From Chloroflexota bacterium (GTDB lineage Bacteria > Chloroflexota > Dehalococcoidia > CAUJGQ01): 58,143 bases of DNA. The DNA lies in assembly GCA_963170165.1 (NCBI GenBank), contig CAUJGQ010000018.1, positions 1-58,143 of the forward strand. Reading direction: 5' to 3'. The notes below the pieces were generated by a model. It worked only from the letters and a program-made list of their open reading frames with translations. It was not told the DNA's origin and ran no database searches. This document shows, piece after piece, positions 1 to 6,791 of the stretch (positions within the stretch are counted from its first letter, which is position 1; each line of letters starts with the position of its first letter). Made by a program: the position numbers and the translations under genes.

Positions 1-285
1 GAGCCAATTGACGAACTGCAGTATGCCCAGTCGCATGACATCCCGGTGTGGCTCCCGATCGTGACCTATTCCGACGACTTCGGCAGCGACCTGCACCTGG
101 TGATCGTCAACTTCGCCTGCGTTGATCTGGACGAGTTTGACGGCACTGGTGGCAGTGACTGGACGGGTACGGTGCTTGACCCGGATGTCGATCCGCGTTG
201 CAAGAAGTCGTTTGGCCTGCGCACCGGTGGCCAGAACCCGCCCGGTACGCTGATGCCGCAGTACACCTATGTCGTGACGCAATAA
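1..285 (+). CDS. TadG-like protein, C-terminal fragment (5' end outside window)
   Basis: The frame is open from base 1 (EPIDELQYAQ...) to a TAA, so the start lies outside the window. The 94 visible residues match the C-terminus of the next gene (432-1436): both have W-L-P-[IV]-x-Y-x-D-D, a lone Cys in a hydrophobic strand, GTVLDxDxDxRCKKS, RTGGxNPP and an aromatic end. The neighbour carries the TadG-type membrane anchor, so by inference this is a tandem paralogue whose C-terminal domain faces outside the cell. A weak hairpin (302-307 with 316-321) follows the stop. The N-terminal type is not seen here and is assumed from the neighbour. Confidence 0.75.
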   Translation, partial: EPIDELQYAQSHDIPVWLPIVTYSDDFGSDLHLVIVNFACVDLDEFDGTGGSDWTGTVLDPDVDPRCKKSFGLRTGGQNPPGTLMPQYTYVVTQ

Positions 286-431
286 CCTCCCCGAACGACC
301 GGACGGCCAGTTTGTGCCGTCGTTGGAGACGCTCACCCATGCAGATCTGCGGTTGCGCATTCGAGTAACTAAAGAGGACGCATGGATTGCAAGGGATTGC
401 CGCTGGCCTGGGGTAATGCGGGAGGACCGAT

Positions 432-1436
432 ATGGGTACGCAACTTCGCGGGCGGATGCGTGCGGAGGGTGAGCGTGGCGTCACGCTACCGTTGCTGGCG
501 TTCTTGATGGTGGCGCTGTGCGGCATGGTGGCGATGGCTGTCGATGTCGGCCGGCTGGCGCTCACACGTCGCCAGGTTCAGAACGCGGCCGACGCGGGCG
601 CGCTGGCCGGGGTAGCGTGGCTGCCGGGCGATAAAGCCACAGCGCAAACCAAGGCAGTTGACTGGGCAACCCGCAACGGGATCTCCGCCGCGGAGGTCCA
701 GAGCGTCGTATTCACGAAGACCGAGCAGAACGACGACACCATCACGGTGAACGTCCGCCGCAACGTGCCTTACTCGTTTGCCAAGGTGCTGGGCCTGTCC
801 GGTAAGGACATCACGGCCGCCGCCTCTGCCCGCGTGTTCACCGTCCAGGGGGCGCAGACACCGGAGCCGGATGGCAGTGGCGGCATCTTCCCGTATGCCG
901 TGTGGGCCGGTAACGCCGCCGGCGCGGCTGATGTTGCAGAGGGCAAGACCGTCGTCTTTCGGACGAATGACTATGCCGCCCAGAATGTCAAGCCGATTCT
1001 GCCACAGTGCAAGAACAGCGGTAAGAAAGACAACTGCAACTGGAAGATCAACGGTAACGACTTCAAGGGCTTCTTCCACTGGAAGAACGGCTACACCTAT
1101 GTCGATATGGATGTCCAGGAAGTCGTGAGCCAGGGCGGTAATGCCTTTGGCAACGAGCCCCTGGACGAACTGACCACTGCCTACAACAACGACCGCGCCA
1201 TCTGGCTACCCGTCATCAACTACGCGGACGACTCCGGAAAGCACCTTTACTTTCGCATCGTGTCGTTCGTCTGCATCGATATCACCTCGCTGGACAAGGG
1301 GAAGGGAGATTTCGCCGGAACGGTGCTCGACTCTGACAGCGATCAGCGCTGCAAGAAGAGCACCGGCATTCGCACCGGCGGCGATAATCCCCCCGCAGGA
1401 TTCCCGGTCGTTTACACCTTCGCCATGATCAAGTAA
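432..1436 (+). CDS. TadG-like Flp pilus-associated exported protein
   Basis: The protein has 334 residues. The ATG lies behind GGAGGA at 421-426. Residues about 16-37 form one hydrophobic anchor, followed by VDVGRLALTRRQVQNAADAG, the sequence typical of TadE/TadG-type proteins (Putative Flp pilus-assembly TadG-like N-terminal domain). The family works with the tad secretion/pilus machinery, usually as a minor pseudopilin or assembly factor. The C-terminal ~230 residues are not a domain I can name; they contain four Cys and the RCKKS/RTGG block shared with the fragment just upstream. A Flp pilin is encoded 5 kb away (6470-6676), which supports a tad role. No tad ATPase or secretin is in the window. 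Confidence 0.8.
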   Translation: MGTQLRGRMRAEGERGVTLPLLAFLMVALCGMVAMAVDVGRLALTRRQVQNAADAGALAGVAWLPGDKATAQTKAVDWATRNGISAAEVQSVVFTKTEQNDDTITVNVRRNVPYSFAKVLGLSGKDITAAASARVFTVQGAQTPEPDGSGGIFPYAVWAGNAAGAADVAEGKTVVFRTNDYAAQNVKPILPQCKNSGKKDNCNWKINGNDFKGFFHWKNGYTYVDMDVQEVVSQGGNAFGNEPLDELTTAYNNDRAIWLPVINYADDSGKHLYFRIVSFVCIDITSLDKGKGDFAGTVLDSDSDQRCKKSTGIRTGGDNPPAGFPVVYTFAMIK

Positions 1437-1457
1437 CCCTGTTGACCGACGCCCATC

Positions 1458-1512
1458 GCAGGCGGCCCCGCACCCACGTGACCATGTCACCGTCGGGTGC
1501 GGGGCCGCCTGC
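1458..1512 (+). terminator. Long perfect stem-loop after the TadG-like gene
   Basis: An 18-bp perfect inverted repeat (1458-1475 with 1495-1512, arm gcaggcggccccgcaccc) encloses a 19-nt loop, 21 bases after the TadG-like stop codon. No T-tract follows, so it is a stem without the canonical intrinsic tail. It may act as a Rho-assisted terminator or 3' end stabiliser. Confidence 0.6.
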
Positions 1513-1642
1513 ACATGCGCGCCATGCGCAGCGGCTTGACGCCACCAACGATGCCGATGATGATCGGTGCGTTGTCCGCACCGGCGCCACCGGCCGCGGG
1601 CTACCACCTTCGCCGGTATGGCTGACGCGAGGAACGGAGCGG

Positions 1643-1945
1643 ATGGACGGGAACCAGGCAGCAGTGGGAGACGAGGTGGTGTGCGCCGACGGCGTAACGC
1701 TCGGACGTGTCGAAGCGGATGAAGGTAGCCATCTCCGCCTGCGCCGGGCTGCGCAGCCAAGCCTGGTCTGGGTGCCGAAGCAACTGATCGGTGGTATGAG
1801 CGAGGGCGTCGTGCGCCTGCGGCTGGATCGCGACGAGCTGCATGACGGCTTCATCGGGTTGCCGCCGGCCCGCCAGCGCGAGTACGGCACGCTGGAGGCG
1901 CTCAGCTTCGCGCTGCGACGCGCGCATCACATCCGCGCCGGATAG
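1643..1945 (+). CDS. Small PRC-barrel/DUF2171-like protein
   Basis: The protein has 100 residues. ATG 1643 follows the purine-rich run GGAACGGAGCGG. The frame stays open upstream, but that part overlaps the long hairpin at 1458-1512 and reads like random high-GC translation. The core reads VGDEVVCADGVTLGRVEADEG, then a beta-rich stretch with LVWVPKQLI and VVRLRLDRDEL. This is the strand pattern of PRC-barrel/DUF2171-type proteins, which bind or modify surfaces through small beta barrels. A second member of the same type is encoded at 38357-38596 (residues GMRVVTADGVELGAI). Family membership is by pattern; the function is not known. Confidence 0.6.
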   Translation: MDGNQAAVGDEVVCADGVTLGRVEADEGSHLRLRRAAQPSLVWVPKQLIGGMSEGVVRLRLDRDELHDGFIGLPPARQREYGTLEALSFALRRAHHIRAG

Positions 1946-2059
1946 GCGCCGGCCGGTCGCGAGGGTTCTGTGGTCTGATCGTGCGTTACCGAACAGGCCG
2001 AGAACGCCAAGAGCAGCGCCATGATGAGCGCTGCTCTATCCGTAAGGTCCGCGCCGCGC

Positions 2060-2251
2060 CTAGAGCGGCAGGCAATCGGGGCAGCGCATCACGCGCACCT
2101 GCTTGCTCAACCATACCGGCCCGGTGGCCCGCGTTCCCCAGCGCATCTCCTGGCGCGGCCACAACTGACGGCATTCGAAACAGCGCACCGTCTCGTCGGA
2201 CCGGGTCATTGCGGAGGGCTGGATGGATGCCGGCTGAGTCTGCAGGCTCAT
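2060..2251 (-). CDS. Small zinc-ribbon protein
   Basis: The protein has 63 residues. ATG 2251 was chosen because AAAGGGG precedes it by 9-10 bases and the longer upstream frame looks non-coding. Two Cys pairs (CFEC and CPDC) about 28 residues apart form a zinc-ribbon-like knuckle at the C-terminal half, ending a few residues from the stop. The N-terminal 20 residues are Ser/Gln/Pro-rich. Small zinc ribbons of this kind bind nucleic acid or protein partners, but nothing here indicates which. It is transcribed in the same direction as the NIPSNAP/phosphotriesterase pair upstream, 163 bases away. Confidence 0.5.
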   Translation of the reverse strand: MSLQTQPASIQPSAMTRSDETVRCFECRQLWPRQEMRWGTRATGPVWLSKQVRVMRCPDCLPL

Positions 2252-2414
2252 GACACTCGCTACCCCTTTGCTCGTTGGAGGGATTGTAAGGCTTCTGTTA
2301 CCAGGATCAACCCCGATGTGACCGTGATCTCTTCGTCGGCTGTCCGCCCCCTCAGGCTTATAGGTGCGTACACGGATTTTCGGAACTGGGTGCGTTCTCC
2401 CGATGGCTGCTCGG

Positions 2415-3062
2415 TTACCCGGGCCAGTGCGCACGCGTCAGGGAGACCGACGTGCGGAGCGTCATCGCCTGGCGGCTGCCACGGTGCGGCTCCTCCTGCG
2501 CCCATGCCTCGGCGGTGGCCGGCGCCGGCGTCTCGCTGGTGGCGCGCGTTGCTTGCCAATGCGCGGGGCCGTGATAGCCGGTGAGCAGCGTTACCTCCAG
2601 CGGATCGGTTGCCGCGGCATCGCGGAACAGGCCGAGAATGCGCGCGTCCTGCTGCTCGATGCGCACCCAGATACCCTCAGCGGAATGGCGGACAAAGTCC
2701 GGCCAGTCGCCCGGCCGGATGAAGAACCGGCGCATACCGTATACCGCCCGCTGATCCTCCGGCGGCGTCTCCGGCTTGGGCCGCACGTCGCTGGGCCGCC
2801 ATAGCCGTACGCGCTCCTCGATCACCGTCTGCGCCGGCGCCGCGGGGATGGAGCCGGACTGCGCCTGCTCCCATGCCCCAGCATCCCGGTAGCCCGTGAA
2901 CAGATGGACTTCCTCCACCGGCGCGCCGATCAGCCCGGAGAGCAGGCATAGCGGCCGGTGTCCGGCCCTGCGCTGCTCTGGCCACAGCTGTTGATGGACA
3001 TAACGACGGAAGCCGGGCAATGTTGCAGCCGCGAGCAGGATGGTGCGCTCTTCGTAGATCAC
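2415..3062 (-). CDS. NIPSNAP-like two-repeat protein
   Basis: The protein has 215 residues. It starts MIYEERTILL, the opening strand typical of NIPSNAP-type dimeric alpha+beta barrels, and has a second related half around residues 105-175 (YGMRRFFIRPGDW ... VTLLTGY, matching VHLFTGY in the first half). The start is GTG at 3060-3062, which overlaps the stop of the phosphotriesterase gene (TGA at 3059-3061), so the two genes are translationally coupled. NIPSNAP-family domains are small-molecule-binding or dimerisation modules of unclear function in bacteria. Coupling suggests a role in the same catabolic step as the hydrolase. The C-terminal 40 residues look disordered. Confidence 0.65.
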   Translation of the reverse strand: MIYEERTILLAAATLPGFRRYVHQQLWPEQRRAGHRPLCLLSGLIGAPVEEVHLFTGYRDAGAWEQAQSGSIPAAPAQTVIEERVRLWRPSDVRPKPETPPEDQRAVYGMRRFFIRPGDWPDFVRHSAEGIWVRIEQQDARILGLFRDAAATDPLEVTLLTGYHGPAHWQATRATSETPAPATAEAWAQEEPHRGSRQAMTLRTSVSLTRAHWPG

Positions 3063-4012
3063 GGCTGCTCTCCGGTAAGGAAGCGTCGCGGAACCTCAAC
3101 CGTCATTTGCCGGATATCCGCCTCAGACACGCCATCAGCACGCAGCGCAGGGATGGCAACGGTAGACAGATGCAGATAGCGCGTGGGATGGGCGTCGGCC
3201 TGCGGGTCCTCCGGCAAGCCGCGGATCACCGGGCGAACGCCGTAGTCATGACCGAGCATCAGGCGCGCGGCATACCCACGCTCCACCAGCGCCTTGACGG
3301 TGGCGTTGCGCTGGCGCCAGTCCGGCCGCCCCGGCCGCCCCGGGTAGCGGTCCATCGACAGGTAGCAGCCGGAGGAGAGCAGTTCCTCCAGGTAGACGAG
3401 TTCGGTGGTGTCCGCGCTGTGTCCGATGCACACCAGGTGCGCCGGCACCCCTTCCTCCTTGAAGATCTCAAGCTGGCGACGGCCAACCTCCAGTGGCGCC
3501 CAGTGATGGGTAGAGATCGGCGTACCGGTAGCCCGGGCAGCGCGGGCGGCGGCGCGCAGCACCGGTTCGGCGGCGGCGGTCACCCCCTCGGCGTCGTTCG
3601 CGACCTTAATTGCCCCCGCGCGGATGCCCGTGCTGCCGATCCCCTCTCGGATCTCGCGCACGAAGATCTCGGCGATCCAGTCGGGGTCGGCATCCCAGAA
3701 CAGGCGAGGCGGATCGCGCCAAATGCCGGTGGCACAGACGATGTGCACGCCGCTGTCCTGTGAGACGCGGGCAAACATCTCCACGTCGCGGCCTAGGTCG
3801 ATGGTGGACAGATCGATGATCGTGTCGACCCCACCTTCCTTGGCCTCACGCAGATGGCGGGTTGCCTTCTCACGTGTCTTCTCCCAATCGAACAAGTATG
3901 GGAACGCCTCCCGCAGCCCTGAGCCGTAGATGACGGTGACGTGTTCGTGGCTGAGGGTGAATCCCAACGCGCCGGCGTCCACCGGACCAAGCACCGTGTT
4001 GACCGTGGCCAT
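3059..4012 (-). CDS. Phosphotriesterase-family metal-dependent hydrolase
   Basis: The protein has 317 residues. ATG 4012 sits behind GGGAGGTAG, and the long open frame upstream is discarded because it runs antisense through the malic enzyme gene. It is an amidohydrolase-superfamily barrel: HEH at residues 22-24, AGAIKVA (candidate carboxylated bridging lysine), STHHWAP, CIGHSAD and LGHDYGV, which match the phosphotriesterase-related family (PF02126 type). Most members are lactonases or esterases rather than organophosphate hydrolases. It overlaps the NIPSNAP-like gene by 4 bases. It diverges from the malic enzyme gene across about 110 bases. The substrate is unknown. Confidence 0.85.
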   Translation of the reverse strand: MATVNTVLGPVDAGALGFTLSHEHVTVIYGSGLREAFPYLFDWEKTREKATRHLREAKEGGVDTIIDLSTIDLGRDVEMFARVSQDSGVHIVCATGIWRDPPRLFWDADPDWIAEIFVREIREGIGSTGIRAGAIKVANDAEGVTAAAEPVLRAAARAARATGTPISTHHWAPLEVGRRQLEIFKEEGVPAHLVCIGHSADTTELVYLEELLSSGCYLSMDRYPGRPGRPDWRQRNATVKALVERGYAARLMLGHDYGVRPVIRGLPEDPQADAHPTRYLHLSTVAIPALRADGVSEADIRQMTVEVPRRFLTGEQP

Positions 4013-4055
4013 CGATTGACTACCTCCCAGCGTGCTGCGCCGTGCCGCGCCAAGT

Positions 4056-4114
4056 ATGCCTGCTTGCCACCGGGTTGGGGAAGCCGCGGTGTCACTGCGG
4101 CGGCAAGCAGGTAT
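4056..4114. promoter_or_regulatory. Inverted repeat in the divergent phosphotriesterase/malic enzyme promoter region
   Basis: The arm cctgcttgcc (4059-4068) pairs with ggcaagcagg (4102-4111); two further pairs extend it outward past one G-T wobble. The right arm ends 12 bases before the malic enzyme ATG and contains its only SD-like sequence (CAGG), so if transcribed the fold could hide the ribosome site. As DNA it could instead be an operator between two divergent genes. Confidence 0.4.
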
Positions 4115-4123
4115 CCTGTCCGC

Positions 4124-5503
4124 ATGCGCCAGCAACCACAGTTCGCACGGACGATTCGCGTTCGCAACGACAACCGCGTCGGTGTGCTCGCCTCGGTGCT
4201 CAGCCTGTGTGCCCGGCACGGCGCCGACATGGGCGATATTCGCATCGTTTCTGCCGGCCCTGTCCATGTGGTGCGCGATATTGATGTCGTCCTGGACTCT
4301 GCCGCGACTCTGGCGGCCCTCCTGGGTGACCTGGCAGCCTTTCCTGCCACGCAGGTGATCGAGGTGCGCGACGAGGTCCTGGACGCCCATGCAGGAGGAA
4401 AGCTGCGCACATCGGCGGCACTGCCAGTTGAGAGCCTGCGTGATCTGTCGCTGGTGTACACCCCTGGGGTCGGCGAAGTTGCACAACGGATCGCCGCCGA
4501 CCCCACCGCGGCCGAGCGGTTCACCGTGATCGGCAACGCCGTGGCGGTGATTTCCGATGGCTCTGCCGTGCTGGGTTTGGGCAACCTCGGCGCCCGGGCG
4601 GCGATGCCCGTGATCGAGGGCAAGTGCGCGCTCCTGTCCGAGCTGGTCGGTGTATACGCCGTGCCAGTGCTGCTGGCCAGCCAGGAGGTGGATGAGATCG
4701 TGCGCACGGTGGCCGCGATCGCGCCCACGTTTGGGGTGATCCAGCTTGAAGACATCGCTGCCCCCCGCTGCTTTGCGGTAGAAGATCAGCTGGTGGAGCG
4801 CATAGACGGGCCGGTGTTTCATGACGATCAGCACGGCACCGCTGGGGTCACGCTGGCGGCGCTGCTGAATGCTTGTGCGCTGGCGGGGCTGGAGTTGCCG
4901 CGGCTGCGGGTAGGCCAGGTAGGACTGGGCGCCGCCGGGCTGGCCATCGCCCGCGCGGTGATGCACGGCAGTGGCAATCCTGTGTGGGGGGCGGATATCG
5001 CGGCCGATGCCCTAGACCGGCTAGCAGCGGCCGGGGGGATCCCTTCCCACCTCGATGAGATCATGGCCACCTGTGATGCCGTGATCACCACCACCGGCCG
5101 GGCAGGGCTGATCCGGCCCAATCAGGTACGGCCGGGACAAATCATCCTCGCGCTGTCCAATCCCCGGCCGGAGATTGCGCCGGCCGAAGCCTTGGCGGCC
5201 GGGGCGCGCATCGCGGAGAGCGGTGCGTTAATCAATAACCTGCTGTGCTACCCGGGGGTGTGCCGCGGGCTGCTGGACTCCGGGGCCCGCCGCGCCACGC
5301 CGGATCTGTTCTTGGCGGCGGCACAGGCCCTGGTAGAGCTCACGCCTGCTGGTGCGCTGCTCCCCAATCCGCTGGACCGCACGGTCCACCAGGGCGTCGC
5401 CCGCGCGGTGGCCCGTGCGGCCATGGAAGCGGGGCTGGCCCGCCACGAGCTGGACCGCGACTACTTCGAGGCAGCACCCGTCCCCCGCCACCCCCGCCTG
5501 TAG
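4124..5503 (+). CDS. NAD(P)-dependent malic enzyme with N-terminal ACT domain
   Basis: The protein has 459 residues. Residues ~6-85 form an ACT domain (TIRVRNDNRVGVLASVLSL...) that normally senses small ligands. The rest is malic enzyme: VYTPGVGEVA (catalytic Tyr), VIEGKCALL (catalytic Lys), QLEDIAAPRCF and FHDDQHGTA (metal and substrate sites), and VGLGAAGLA (GxGxxG nucleotide fold). It converts malate to pyruvate plus CO2, linking the TCA cycle to pyruvate. It is cytosolic. It lies alone on its strand, 60 bases before the EamA gene. Cofactor preference cannot be read safely. ACT fusions to malic enzyme are known in Gram-positive and deep-branching bacteria. Confidence 0.92.
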   Translation: MRQQPQFARTIRVRNDNRVGVLASVLSLCARHGADMGDIRIVSAGPVHVVRDIDVVLDSAATLAALLGDLAAFPATQVIEVRDEVLDAHAGGKLRTSAALPVESLRDLSLVYTPGVGEVAQRIAADPTAAERFTVIGNAVAVISDGSAVLGLGNLGARAAMPVIEGKCALLSELVGVYAVPVLLASQEVDEIVRTVAAIAPTFGVIQLEDIAAPRCFAVEDQLVERIDGPVFHDDQHGTAGVTLAALLNACALAGLELPRLRVGQVGLGAAGLAIARAVMHGSGNPVWGADIAADALDRLAAAGGIPSHLDEIMATCDAVITTTGRAGLIRPNQVRPGQIILALSNPRPEIAPAEALAAGARIAESGALINNLLCYPGVCRGLLDSGARRATPDLFLAAAQALVELTPAGALLPNPLDRTVHQGVARAVARAAMEAGLARHELDRDYFEAAPVPRHPRL

Positions 5504-5563
5504 CCGGCAGGCTCGCCACCGGCGCGTGGCTCTGGCACGCTGGCAGGGTGAGGGGCAGCGCAG

Positions 5564-6463
5564 ATGGTGGGCGGGCTGGCGGCGTTAGGCTCGGCGTTCC
5601 TGTGGGCACTTTCCAATATCCTCATGGGTTCCCAATCCGGACGGGTGCCGGCGGCGGTGATCGCGGCAAACCGGAGTCTGTTTGCGACGGCGTTCCTGAT
5701 GCTGATCAGCCTGGTCGGGCTGGTAACCGGGGCCAGCCAGGCGCCGAGCCTCATCAGCATTGCCGGACTCGCGGGGTCAGGCGCCGTCGGGATGGGGGCG
5801 GGCGACTTGCTGTACATCCGCAGCCTGCGCCACATCGGCGTTAGCCGCGCCTTCCCCATCTCGATGTCGTCCTTCCCCTTGTTCACGTTCGCCATGGCTG
5901 CGGTCTGGCTGGACGAGGCGATAACGCCGGCGGTACTGGCCGGGACGGCGCTCGTGCTGGGCGGCGTCGTGCTGGTCGTGATCGGCGGCCGGCGCGCGGC
6001 GGTGAGCACCGAACCGCGGGCCACCGAACGCGAAACAGCACGAGGCGTTGCGCTGGTACTGGCCGCCGGCCTGTTGTGGGCGCTGGCATCAATCTGGCTA
6101 CGACTGGCGGCAGAAGGCGTTGACCCGGCGATGGCACAGGCCATCCGGCTGCCGGTGGCGACGGTGCTCACCACGGCGATTGCGCTGCGTGCCGGCCACT
6201 CGCTGGCGCCGCTGCGCTATGGCCGCCGGTCATTTGTCGCGCTGCTGGTGACCGGGATCTTCGGCACGGCGGCTGGCAGTATGCTGTATGTCGTGGCGGT
6301 GCAGGAAGCGGGGGCGGCGCGTACCGCCGTGCTCTCGTCCACCGCGCCGCTGTTTGCTCTGCCGATGGCGGCGGCCTTCCTGCGCGAGCGCATCACCGCG
6401 CGCATCATCGGCGGCACAGCAGTGTCCATCGCCGGCATCTGGCTGGTGGTCGCCGGGCCGTAG
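5564..6463 (+). CDS. EamA/DMT-family transporter
   Basis: The protein has 299 residues, with ATG behind AGGGGCAG. About ten hydrophobic segments are visible, in two homologous halves (roughly 1-140 and 152-298). Each half begins with a GSAFLWAL- or GLLWALAS-type helix and ends with a segment like GTALVLGGVVLVVIGG or GTAVSIAGIWLVVAG, the hallmark of tandem EamA domains. Drug/metabolite transporters of this type move small metabolites or amino acids, usually outward. The substrate cannot be inferred. It is convergent with the Flp pilin gene, with only 6 bases between the stop codons. Confidence 0.9.
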   Translation: MVGGLAALGSAFLWALSNILMGSQSGRVPAAVIAANRSLFATAFLMLISLVGLVTGASQAPSLISIAGLAGSGAVGMGAGDLLYIRSLRHIGVSRAFPISMSSFPLFTFAMAAVWLDEAITPAVLAGTALVLGGVVLVVIGGRRAAVSTEPRATERETARGVALVLAAGLLWALASIWLRLAAEGVDPAMAQAIRLPVATVLTTAIALRAGHSLAPLRYGRRSFVALLVTGIFGTAAGSMLYVVAVQEAGAARTAVLSSTAPLFALPMAAAFLRERITARIIGGTAVSIAGIWLVVAGP

Positions 6464-6469
6464 CGATCG

Positions 6470-6676
6470 CTAAATCGTGGGATTGACGGTGTGGAACAGC
6501 GGCTCGACCGCCAGCCCCAGCGCGCTGACCGCAACCATCACCACAATCGCGATGAACCCGGCCAGCAGCACGTACTCGGCCATAGCGGCGCCCTGCGGTG
6601 ATCCGTGCGTGATGGCGCGTGCGGCCGCAGTCAGCCGGTTGCGCAGCTCGCCCAGTAGTTGCATCGGTATCTCCAT
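6470..6676 (-). CDS. Flp/Fap-type pilin
   Basis: The protein has 68 residues from ATG 6676; an in-frame GTG at 6697 is possible but sits directly on the AAGGAG sequence. The motif SPQG|AAMAEYVLLAGFI fits the Flp prepilin cleavage site, with cleavage after Gly and Glu at mature position 5 (GxxxxEY), followed by one long hydrophobic helix of about 22 residues and a short tail. It would be the main subunit of a tight-adherence (Tad) pilus or a pseudopilin. The TadG-like proteins at 1-1436 fit the same system; the assembly ATPase and prepilin peptidase are not in the window. Confidence 0.85.
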   Translation of the reverse strand: MEIPMQLLGELRNRLTAAARAITHGSPQGAAMAEYVLLAGFIAIVVMVAVSALGLAVEPLFHTVNPTI

Positions 6677-6791
6677 GGGGCGGGCACGACCCCTCACTCC
6701 TTAAGTCGGATCGATGATGCCCGGCTCTGACACCGCGTTGTGCGTACTTGCCGGCAGGTACCGACCAGGTGGTCTGCCCGGTGCGGCGCAG

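Noticed and set aside
1442..1642. N-terminal extension of the small DUF2171-like gene
   Set aside because: The first 67 codons pass through the 18-bp hairpin and give an Arg/His/Pro-rich sequence unlike the family; ATG 1643 has a better ribosome site.
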